Source: Adlercreutzia shanghongiae | Lineage (GTDB): Bacteria; Actinomycetota; Coriobacteriia; Coriobacteriales; Eggerthellaceae | Direction of reading: 5' to 3' | DNA: 64,000 nt | Assembly (NCBI RefSeq): GCF_035830635.1 | Contig: NZ_JAYMFI010000006.1 | Coordinates: forward strand, 6,500 to 70,499 | In this document: one piece after another, positions 39,173 to 46,429 of the stretch | How positions within the stretch are numbered: position 1 is the stretch's first letter | How the letters are laid out: each line of letters starts with the position of its first letter | Translations under genes and position numbers: made by a program | Notes under the pieces: generated by a model | Databases searched by the model: none | Seen by the model: only the letters and a program-made list of their open reading frames with translations | Told to the model about the DNA's origin: nothing

Positions 39173-41866
39173 ATGAAAAACGTGCTCAAGATACTCAAGC
39201 GCGACTTGAAGCGTTTGGCCCACACGCCGCCGGCCATCGTGGTCGTGCTCGCGCTGCTGCTTCTGCCCTCGCTCTACACGTGGTACAACGTCATCGGGTT
39301 TTGGAACCCCTACGACAACACCGGCAACCTCACGGTGTGCGTGGTGAACCAGGATGCGGGCGGCAGCTCGGATATCACGGGTAGCTTGAACGTGGGCGAC
39401 CGCATCGTGGACGAGCTGCACAACAACGACCAGCTGCATTGGGAATTCACCGACTACGATGCCGCCATGGACGAGCTGAAAAGCGGTCGGGCCTACGCGG
39501 CCTTCGTCATCCCCGAGAAGTTCACCTCCGATCTGCTCACCATCACCACCGGCGACTTCACCCAGCCGAATCTGGAATACTACGTGAACGAGAAATCGGG
39601 GCCGGTGGCGCCCAAGATCACCGACACCGGCGCCACCACGCTGGACGAGACCATCAATTCCACTTTTGTGGCCACGGTGAGCGATGTCGTGGTGAAGACC
39701 ATCGACGAGAAGATGGACGCCAGCCGCGAGAGCGCCCGGTCGACCCAGTCGCGGGCGGCCGAGAAGGTCTCGGCGGCGGTGGACGCCACCGGCGAGGTGC
39801 GCCGCGTGCTTGCAAGCCTTGGCGAGGCCACCACGCAGGCCAAGGACAAGGCCGCTTCGGCCCGCGAGGCGCTCTCCCGTGCCAGCGAGGGCATCGATGG
39901 TGCCGATGCGTCCTTGGGCCAGCTGGGGCAGACCTCCACGGCCATGCAGAAGACTATCAGCGATTTCTCCGCCTTCGCGCTGCCGGCGGTGACGGCGGGG
40001 CTCTCCTCGCTCACCGAGGCCTCCGGCGAGGCCGCCACCGTCGCCACGCGCCTCACCTCGGCGGTGGGCCAGGCCCAGGGCGGCATCCAGGCCGCGCTCG
40101 CCCAGGGCGGCGCCGCCGTGGAGGAGAGCCGCCAGCTGGCCGCCTCCGTTCGCCAGGCCGCCGCCGACCTGCCCGCCAATTCCGAGCACCGCGCGGCCCT
40201 TGAGAAGCTCGCCGCTTCGCTGGACGAGCGCAGCCAGGCGGCTTCTAATGCCCTGGACTCGCTCGGCTCGGCCAACGACCGCGCGCAGAGTACGGCCCAG
40301 AAGCTCTCCGAGGCCGCCACCTCGCTCGATGGCGCGGTGCGCCAGGCCTCAAGCGGCATGGCCGCGTATTCCACCGGCCTGTTCGGCACCACGCTGCCCG
40401 CGGTGAACAGCGCCCTGGACGCCCTGGCCGAAACCTCCTCCGCCTTATCGAGCGCCCTTGACACCCAGCGGTTGCTCGTGTCCCAGACGGGCCTGGTCAT
40501 CGACCAGCTCGATGCCACCATGGACACGGCCGCATCCACAGTCACCGAGACCGACAAGCTCTTCGCGGGCTTGGAAAGCGAGCTCGGCATCGTCTACAAC
40601 GACGTGCTCGCCTTCGGCACCTCCGATGCGCTCTCCAAGCTGGTGGGGGACGAGGGGCTCGACGCCGACCGCATCGCGTCGTTTATGGCCTCGCCCACCG
40701 AGGTGGTCACCGAGCAGCTGTACCCGCTGAACGCCTACGGATCGGCCATGGCGCCTCTGTTCATGAACCTCACGTTCTGGATCGGCGCGTTCATGCTGCT
40801 CGTCATCATGCGCCAGGAGGCCGATGGCGAGGGCATCGCGAACCTCACGCTGGGCCAGCGCTACTGGGCGCGCTTCTTGCTTCTGGCCGCCATGGCCGTG
40901 GTGCAGGCGCTCATCTGCTGCGCCGGTGTGCTCGCCATCGGCGTGCAGGCCGTCTCGGCCCCGGCGCTTTTCTTCGCCGCGGCCTTGGCGTCGCTGGCCT
41001 ACCTCTCCATCATCTACGCGTTCTCGGTCACGCTGCAGCACATCGGCAAGGGCATCTGCATCATCCTCGTGTTCGCCCAGATTCCCGGCGCCACGGGGCT
41101 GTACCCCATCGAGATGACCTCCGGATTCTTCCAGGCCATCTACCCGTTCTTCCCGTTTACCTACGGCATCGGCGCCATGCGCGAGGCCATCTGCGGCTTC
41201 TACGGCAACCAGTACGCCACCGACCTTTTGGTGCTCGTGCTGTTCTTCGTGCTGTTCATGGCGCTCGGCCTGCTCACGCGTCCGCTTCTGGCCAACGTGA
41301 ACCGTATGGTGGCGCGCCATGTGCGCGAGGGCGGCCTGTTCAACGGCGAGGACGTCGATATCCCCGTGCGCCCCTACCGCATCTCGCAGATTCTGCGGGC
41401 GCTTTCCGACAAGGGCACCTATGCCGCGGCCCTCCAGCGGCGCTACGGGAAGTTCACCCACTGGTACCCGCGCCTCATGAAGGCCGCGCTCGTCTTGGGC
41501 ATCGCGGTGCCGGTGCTGCTCGCTGTCGTCTTCGCCATGACGCCGGCCGAGAAGGTGTGGCTGCTCACGGCGTGGCTCATCTGGACCGTGGTGATTTTCG
41601 TGGCGCTCGTGGTCGTCGAGAGCCTGCGCTACAGCTTCGAGCGCCAGCTGAAGCTGGAGACGCTCTCCGATGCGAGCCTGCTGAACCTCTACGACGCCGC
41701 CGTGCAGGTGGAAAGCGCGGCGGTGCTCGACCATCGCGGCGCTGCCGAGGCCGCCGTCGCGACGGCGGGCGAGGGGAGCGACGGGGCCGCCGCCGAGGCC
41801 TTCGCGGGAGACGACGGGCGCCGCTCGGATGCATCTGACGATTCTCGGGAGGTGCGCCATGGGTAA
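39173..41866 (+). CDS. YhgE/Pip family membrane protein 1
   Basis: 897 residues; ATG 39173 is preferred over TTG 39167 because AAGGGGG lies 7 nt before it. The N-terminus has the YhgE/Pip pattern: one helix then YTWYNVIGFWNPYDNTGNLTV. A long extracytoplasmic region (about 40-520) follows, with Ala/Ser-rich heptads expected to form coiled coils, then ABC-2-like helices (about 525-705) and, unusually, two more helices (about 765-830) and a Gly/Ala tail. Relatives include phage-infection protein Pip and the type VII secretion component EsaA/YueB. Function here unknown; no type VII genes are nearby. The stop overlaps the next gene by 8 bp, so two subunits are likely made together. Confidence 0.88.
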   Translation: MKNVLKILKRDLKRLAHTPPAIVVVLALLLLPSLYTWYNVIGFWNPYDNTGNLTVCVVNQDAGGSSDITGSLNVGDRIVDELHNNDQLHWEFTDYDAAMDELKSGRAYAAFVIPEKFTSDLLTITTGDFTQPNLEYYVNEKSGPVAPKITDTGATTLDETINSTFVATVSDVVVKTIDEKMDASRESARSTQSRAAEKVSAAVDATGEVRRVLASLGEATTQAKDKAASAREALSRASEGIDGADASLGQLGQTSTAMQKTISDFSAFALPAVTAGLSSLTEASGEAATVATRLTSAVGQAQGGIQAALAQGGAAVEESRQLAASVRQAAADLPANSEHRAALEKLAASLDERSQAASNALDSLGSANDRAQSTAQKLSEAATSLDGAVRQASSGMAAYSTGLFGTTLPAVNSALDALAETSSALSSALDTQRLLVSQTGLVIDQLDATMDTAASTVTETDKLFAGLESELGIVYNDVLAFGTSDALSKLVGDEGLDADRIASFMASPTEVVTEQLYPLNAYGSAMAPLFMNLTFWIGAFMLLVIMRQEADGEGIANLTLGQRYWARFLLLAAMAVVQALICCAGVLAIGVQAVSAPALFFAAALASLAYLSIIYAFSVTLQHIGKGICIILVFAQIPGATGLYPIEMTSGFFQAIYPFFPFTYGIGAMREAICGFYGNQYATDLLVLVLFFVLFMALGLLTRPLLANVNRMVARHVREGGLFNGEDVDIPVRPYRISQILRALSDKGTYAAALQRRYGKFTHWYPRLMKAALVLGIAVPVLLAVVFAMTPAEKVWLLTAWLIWTVVIFVALVVVESLRYSFERQLKLETLSDASLLNLYDAAVQVESAAVLDHRGAAEAAVATAGEGSDGAAAEAFAGDDGRRSDASDDSREVRHG

Positions 41867-44051
41867 TATCCGGCGGCTCTTCTGCTTCGACATGGGCCGG
41901 CTGAAGGCCAACGTGGTCTCCATCATCATCACGGTGGGGCTCATCATCATGCCCTCGCTGTTCGCCTGGTACAACATCATCGCCTGCTGGAACGTCTTCG
42001 ACAACACGGGCAACCTCACGGTGGCCGTTGCCAACACCGACGAGGGCTACCAGAGCGATCTGGTGCCCCTGCGCATCAATGTGGGCGACCAGGTGGTGTC
42101 GGCGCTGCGGGCCAACGACCAGATCGACTGGCATATCACCGACGAGGAAGACGCCGTCGACGGGGCGAAGTCGGGCCGCTACTACGCGGCCGTGGTCATT
42201 CCGAAGACGTTCAGCCGCGATATGCTCACGTTCTACACTGGCGATTCAGGCCATGCCGACATCGTCTACTACGCCAACGAGAAGAAGAGCGCCATCGCGC
42301 CGAAGATCACCGACCAGGGAGCCGATTCGGTGTCCTACCAGGTGAATGCCGTGTTTGCCGAGACGCTTTCGGAAGTGGCGCTTTCGCTGGCCGAGTCCAT
42401 CTCGTCGTTTGCCGAAGACGACGATTGGGACGGTCGCATCGCGGTAGTGGCCGACCATGTGCGCGAGATGGCCGACTCCTTCGACGATGCCGCCAGCGTG
42501 CTGACGCTGTACAGCTCGCTTGCCCAGTCCTGCGAGAACCTCTCGCGCAACTCGGCGGCGCTGGCCGAGAAGGCCTCGGGCGCGCTGGATGAAACCCTGA
42601 GCGCGGCCACGACCCGTTCCGATGCGGTGCCCGCCACCGTGGGGGCGCTGCGGGATTCCGCCGACAGCCTGAAAAGCTCCCTTGCGAGCAGCACGGCGGG
42701 CTTCGAGGCGGTGTCCGATTCCATCGACGACCTGTTCGACGCCGCCTCGGCAGATAGCCAGGGCATTGCGAAGGATTTGCGCACCCAGGCCGACGCCCTC
42801 GCGTCCCACGCCAAGATGTATCGCGACGTGGCCGACGGGCTCGACGGCCTGGCCGCCTCGCTGCCCGATACGGTGCGCCCTCAGGTGAGCGCCCTTGCGG
42901 GGCGTGCGCGGTCGGTGGCCGCCCAGGCCGATTCCATGGCCGACAGCCTGCGCGGCGCCGCCGCCAAGCTGGAGCAGGGCGATGCGGACGTGGGCGCCGA
43001 GCGCGACGAGGCCAAGGCGAAGGCGGCCGAGGCGCTCGCTTCCGTCAAGGCCATCAGCGACGAGTACGAGGCCAACGTGGCTCCGGGACTCGCCTCGCTG
43101 GTCGATGAGGCCTCGTCTATGGCCGATTCGCTTTCCACGGTGACGACCAATTTGAAGGGCGTGGGAAGCGAGCTGTCCGCCTCTGCCGGCTCGGCGGCCG
43201 ATGTGATGGCGGGCACGGCCGAGAAGATCGACGGTGCCACGGCCAAGCTGCGCGAGGTGTCCTCGGGGCTGCGCGAGATGGCCAAGAGCATCGACGAGGC
43301 CGTTGCCTCGGGCGACCGCGACGCTCTGCGGGCGGTGCTCGGCTCCGATGTGTCGGCGCTCTCCCGGGCCCTCGCCATGCCCGTGGGCGTCGAGCGCATT
43401 CCGGTGTTTCCCGTGGAGAACTTCGGCAGCGCCATGGCGCCCCTCTACACCACGCTCGCCCTGTTCATCGGCTCGCTGCTTATCCTCGTGGTGTTCAAGC
43501 CCAAGGTGAGCCGCCGCATTCAGGAGGCCGCGGGGCTTGTGAACGCTAAACCGCGCCAGCTGTTCTTCGGGCGCTTCGCCGTGATGGCGGTGGTGTCGCT
43601 GGCCCAGACGACGGTGATGGCCTTGGGCAATATGTTCTTCCTCGACGTGCAGGTGGCCTCGCCCGTGCTGTTCATGCTGTGCTTCTGGGGCGCGGGGCTC
43701 GTGTTCACTTTCATCATCTACGCGCTGGTGGTGTCCTTCGCCAACCTCGGCAAGGCCATCGCGGTGCTGCTGCTCATCGTGCAGGTGACCGGCTGCGGCG
43801 GTTCGTTCCCGCTGCAGATCATGCCCGATTTCGTGCAGGCCTTAAGCCCCTGGCTTCCCGCCACCCACGTGGTGAACGCCATGCGCTCGGCTATGATGGG
43901 CACCTACGGCAACGACTTCTGGGTGCAGATGGGCATGCTGTGCCTGTTCCTCGTGCCGGCCGCCCTTCTGGGGCTCGTGCTGCGCAAGCCGCTGGCCAAG
44001 TTCATGGAGTGGTACGTGGAGCAGGTGGAATCTTCCAAGCTCATCAGCTAA
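41859..44051 (+). CDS. YhgE/Pip family membrane protein 2
   Basis: 730 residues; ATG 41859 with GGGAGG just upstream. Same layout as its upstream neighbour: an N-terminal helix followed by FAWYNIIACWNVFDNTGNLT, a long Ala/Ser/Asp-rich coiled-coil extracytoplasmic part, and a C-terminal ABC-2-type membrane domain (about 530-715, from NFGSAMAPLYTTLALFIGSL). It lacks the extra C-terminal helices of the first protein. The two are probably ancient duplicates forming a heteromer, with sequence now clearly diverged. Role unknown. Confidence 0.88.
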   Translation: MGNIRRLFCFDMGRLKANVVSIIITVGLIIMPSLFAWYNIIACWNVFDNTGNLTVAVANTDEGYQSDLVPLRINVGDQVVSALRANDQIDWHITDEEDAVDGAKSGRYYAAVVIPKTFSRDMLTFYTGDSGHADIVYYANEKKSAIAPKITDQGADSVSYQVNAVFAETLSEVALSLAESISSFAEDDDWDGRIAVVADHVREMADSFDDAASVLTLYSSLAQSCENLSRNSAALAEKASGALDETLSAATTRSDAVPATVGALRDSADSLKSSLASSTAGFEAVSDSIDDLFDAASADSQGIAKDLRTQADALASHAKMYRDVADGLDGLAASLPDTVRPQVSALAGRARSVAAQADSMADSLRGAAAKLEQGDADVGAERDEAKAKAAEALASVKAISDEYEANVAPGLASLVDEASSMADSLSTVTTNLKGVGSELSASAGSAADVMAGTAEKIDGATAKLREVSSGLREMAKSIDEAVASGDRDALRAVLGSDVSALSRALAMPVGVERIPVFPVENFGSAMAPLYTTLALFIGSLLILVVFKPKVSRRIQEAAGLVNAKPRQLFFGRFAVMAVVSLAQTTVMALGNMFFLDVQVASPVLFMLCFWGAGLVFTFIIYALVVSFANLGKAIAVLLLIVQVTGCGGSFPLQIMPDFVQALSPWLPATHVVNAMRSAMMGTYGNDFWVQMGMLCLFLVPAALLGLVLRKPLAKFMEWYVEQVESSKLIS

Positions 44052-44233
44052 CCGCCGCTTCGGCGCCTGGCCGCGGGCCCTGTCGCTTCCCGCGTCGCCG
44101 CCCGCCAGACCCCGCCGCCTCCCGCGCATTCGGCCACCAGACGCCGCCGCCCCGCTGCGCTCTTGCTTTCCGCGCCGCCTTGCTGACAGACCCCGCCGCT
44201 TTCCACGCCGCCGGCCTGGTGTGCGAAGATAAC
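44052..44233 (+). other. Gene-free GC-rich stretch with degenerate repeats
   Basis: Loose copies of a GACCCCGCCGC(C/T)T(C/T)CC-like motif recur about every 40-60 bp (for example 44116 and 44192). No gene or clear terminator is seen. Confidence 0.4.
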
Positions 44234-44320
44234 CGCACTTTTGTATGGATATCTCCTTGCAAACCATGCAAAAGTGCTTCTAGCTACCTGAATCGCGCCA
44301 GAAACCATACTTTTGTATGG
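44234..44320. repeat. Dispersed ACTTTTGT-core repeats, locus C
   Basis: Three copies: inverted CGCACTTTTGTATGGAT (44234-44250), direct AAACCATGCAAAAGTGC (44261-44277), and a palindromic form CCATACTTTTGTATGG (44305-44320). The upstream flank CGAAGATAAC is shared with locus B. Confidence 0.85.
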
Positions 44321-44340
44321 GTAAGTGCGATTGTCGGGTA

Positions 44341-44432
44341 AAGTGGTTGGAAATCAGGCGACGAAGTGGTTGGAAATCGGACGACAAAGTGGTTGGAAAT
44401 CGGACGACAAAGTGGTTGGAAATCGGGTGACG
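44341..44432 (+). repeat. 23-bp tandem array, four units
   Basis: Units beginning AAGTGGTTGGAAATC start at 44341, 44364, 44387 and 44410, head to tail with no spacers. The array ends 16 bp before the next start codon, so it lies in that gene's promoter or leader and could be an iterated binding site. Confidence 0.9.
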
Positions 44433-44448
44433 GAAAACAAGGAGCGAA

Positions 44449-44907
44449 ATGGGTGTGCCGCTGACAGATGAGCAGATTGCGGAAGAGGAGAAGTTTCTCG
44501 CGGGGCTGCCCCGTCTGAACCTGGGGGCGCTGTTCTTGGCGCCCGTGTGGGGGCCGGCCCACGGGATGTGGGCGGCGTTTTTGTTCTTCGTGGCGTGGCT
44601 GTTCACCGACAACGTCATCTACGCGGCCACGGTGGAGCCCACGGTCATGAACATGGCGCTGGCGGCGCTCATGACGGCGGTGCTCGTGGGCGCCACCGTG
44701 GTGTTCGCCATTGTGGCCCAGCCCTTCGCGGCGCACCGGGCCGAGGCGCTCGGCGTGAGCCGCGAGACCTACCTGCGCCGCCAGCGCATCTGGGCGGTGG
44801 CTGGGGCGGTTGCGGCTGTGCTCGTGGTGTCGTTCGCCACCTGGTACAACTTGGAGATGCGCGCGGCGGTGGAAGCGGCCGCGAACTTGCCCGGGAGCGC
44901 CCAGTGA
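44449..44907 (+). CDS. Small membrane protein of unknown function
   Basis: 152 residues, ATG 8 nt after AAGGAG. Four hydrophobic segments (about 25-42, 43-60, 66-90, 113-132) with a motif RLNLGALFLAPVWGPAHGMW near the first, reminiscent of small inner-membrane proteins of the DUF2628 kind, though I cannot assign it. It overlaps the hydrogenase maturation protease gene by 4 bp, so a role in hydrogenase assembly is possible but only from context. Its leader carries the 23-bp repeats. Confidence 0.75.
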   Translation: MGVPLTDEQIAEEEKFLAGLPRLNLGALFLAPVWGPAHGMWAAFLFFVAWLFTDNVIYAATVEPTVMNMALAALMTAVLVGATVVFAIVAQPFAAHRAEALGVSRETYLRRQRIWAVAGAVAAVLVVSFATWYNLEMRAAVEAAANLPGSAQ

Positions 44908-45584
44908 GCGCGGGCGTCGCGCCCGGTGGCGTGCCGGAGCGCGAGAGGACCGCGGCGGTCGGCGAGGGGGCTGCGGCGGTTGGCGAGGTGCCGGCTGCCG
45001 GGCCGCTTGCCGGTGCCGCGTCTGCTCCCGCGCCTGTTTCCGCGTCCAGTGCAGGTGGTGCCGTGCCCTTCGACTTCCCCGAGCCCGACCCCTCGCGCCG
45101 GGCGGCGGTCTTTTTCGTGGGCAACCGCCTTATGATGGACGACGGCGTGGCCCCGGCGGCCTTGGACGCGCTGCTCGAGACCTACGATGTGCCCGACAAC
45201 GTGCAGCTGATGGATGTGGGCTGCATGGCGCTCGACATGCTCGGCTACGTGGACCGGTGCGACCTCATCCTCACGGTGGACGCCGTGGACGGCACGGGGG
45301 ACGCTCCGGGCACGGTGTACCGCTTCGAGCCCGACGCCATGGCCCGCCACGCGGGGCCGGAGGCGTCGCTGCACGATCTAAAGCTCGTGGATCTGTTCGA
45401 CGCCGCCTCGCTCATGGGGTATACGACCGAGGGCTTCTGCTTGGGTATGCAGGTGGGCAACCCGTCGCCCTCGGAGTTCTGCATGGGGCTCACCCCGGAA
45501 TGCGAGGCCGCGCTGCCCCTGCTCGTGGAAACCGTGGTCGCCGAGCTCGCTCGCCGCGGCTTTCCCCTCACTCGCAAGGCCTAA
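44904..45584 (+). CDS. hyaD: Hydrogenase maturation protease (HyaD/HybD family)
   Basis: 226 residues; GTG start in a GTGA overlap, GGGAG upstream. Residues 2-60 are an Ala/Gly/Pro-rich extension not found in E. coli HybD. The core begins VFFVGNRLMMDDGVAP. Against HybD's nickel-sensing Glu16, Asp62 and His93, the positions here are Asp80, Asp126 (LTVDAVDG) and His157 (SLHDL), with exactly the same spacings of 46 and 31 residues; Glu is replaced by Asp at the first. It should cleave the large subunit after His537. It is separated from its substrate genes by the YhgE/Pip pair. Confidence 0.88.
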   Translation: MSAGVAPGGVPERERTAAVGEGAAAVGEVPAAGPLAGAASAPAPVSASSAGGAVPFDFPEPDPSRRAAVFFVGNRLMMDDGVAPAALDALLETYDVPDNVQLMDVGCMALDMLGYVDRCDLILTVDAVDGTGDAPGTVYRFEPDAMARHAGPEASLHDLKLVDLFDAASLMGYTTEGFCLGMQVGNPSPSEFCMGLTPECEAALPLLVETVVAELARRGFPLTRKA

Positions 45585-45585
45585 C

Positions 45586-45612
45586 GGGACACCTTACCCG
45601 GTAAACTGTCCC
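45586..45612. terminator. Bidirectional terminator between convergent genes
   Basis: GGGACA (45586-45591) pairs with TGTCCC (45607-45612), and inside them TTACC and GGTAA pair. The symmetrical hairpin lies between the maturation protease gene (plus) and nth (minus). Confidence 0.6.
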
Positions 45613-45637
45613 AGTTTCCGGTTTGTGGAGCGCGCCG

Positions 45638-46300
45638 CTAGGCCCATTGGCCGCGGGTAGGGCACAGATCGCCTACGATGCAGTCGGCGCAGCGGGGGTT
45701 GCGGGCGCGGCAGAACTCGCGGCCGAAGTGCACCCACTGGTGGTTGATGAACAGCCACTGGGGCTGCGGGTACACCTTCAGCAGGATGTCCTCCACCTTC
45801 TGGGGCGTGTCAGCCGAAGGGCCGGCCAGCTTCAGTCGGTGCGCGATGCGGAACACGTGGGTGTCCACCGCGATGCCCTGGGGGTCTTTGAAGGCCTCGC
45901 ACATCACGCAGTTCGCCGTCTTGCGGCCCACGCCGGGCAGCTTCTGCAGCGCGTCCACGTCGGCTGGGATCTCGCCGCCGAAATCGGCCACCACCATCTG
46001 GGCGAGGGCCACGAGGTTTCTCGCCTTGGAACGGAAGAACCCGAGCGAGCGGATGATTTCCGCCACCTCGTCGGGAGAGGCCGCCGCCAGAGCCGCCGGG
46101 GTGGGGTAGGCCGCAAACAGCGCCGGGGTGGTCTTGTTCACGGCGGCGTCGGTGCATTGGGCCGACAGCACCACGGCCACGGTGAGCTCGAAGGGAGTCG
46201 TGTAGTCCAGCGACGCCTCGCCCGGTCCGTAGTGGGCGAACATGCGCTCCTCGATGGCGGCCGCGCGCTCCTTCTTGCTCGCGAGAGATTCCCGTGCCAT
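45638..46300 (-). CDS. nth: Endonuclease III
   Basis: 220 residues. The helix-hairpin-helix LPGVGRKTAN carries the catalytic Lys127, and AVDTHVFRIAHRL carries the catalytic Asp146. The C-terminus has an intact CX6CX2CX5C [4Fe-4S] motif (CRARNPRCADCIVGDLC), unlike the MutY-like protein in this window. It removes oxidised pyrimidines and nicks the abasic site in base-excision repair. It is divergent from mfd. Confidence 0.96.
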   Translation of the reverse strand: MARESLASKKERAAAIEERMFAHYGPGEASLDYTTPFELTVAVVLSAQCTDAAVNKTTPALFAAYPTPAALAAASPDEVAEIIRSLGFFRSKARNLVALAQMVVADFGGEIPADVDALQKLPGVGRKTANCVMCEAFKDPQGIAVDTHVFRIAHRLKLAGPSADTPQKVEDILLKVYPQPQWLFINHQWVHFGREFCRARNPRCADCIVGDLCPTRGQWA

Positions 46301-46358
46301 GGCTGCTCCTTGTTGTTTACGCGCCGTTGGGCGCGGGGCGTTTTGCTTGCGCTAAACT

Positions 46359-46394
46359 TATACCAAATCCGCGCCGCCTCGCAAGGCGGCTTTT
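46359..46394 (+). promoter_or_regulatory. mfd promoter box and leader hairpin (possible attenuator)
   Basis: A -10-like TATACC (46359-46364) precedes GCCGCC (46373-46378), loop TCGCAA, GGCGGC (46385-46390) and TTTT (46391-46394). An intrinsic-terminator-like hairpin thus lies at the very start of the mfd transcript. Confidence 0.4.
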
Positions 46395-46429
46395 GCCGTT
46401 TGTCATCCATTGACCAAAAGGGGTCTGCC

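Noticed and set aside
44341..44432. CRISPR array
   Set aside because: The 23-bp units are contiguous with no variable spacers, and no cas genes are present.
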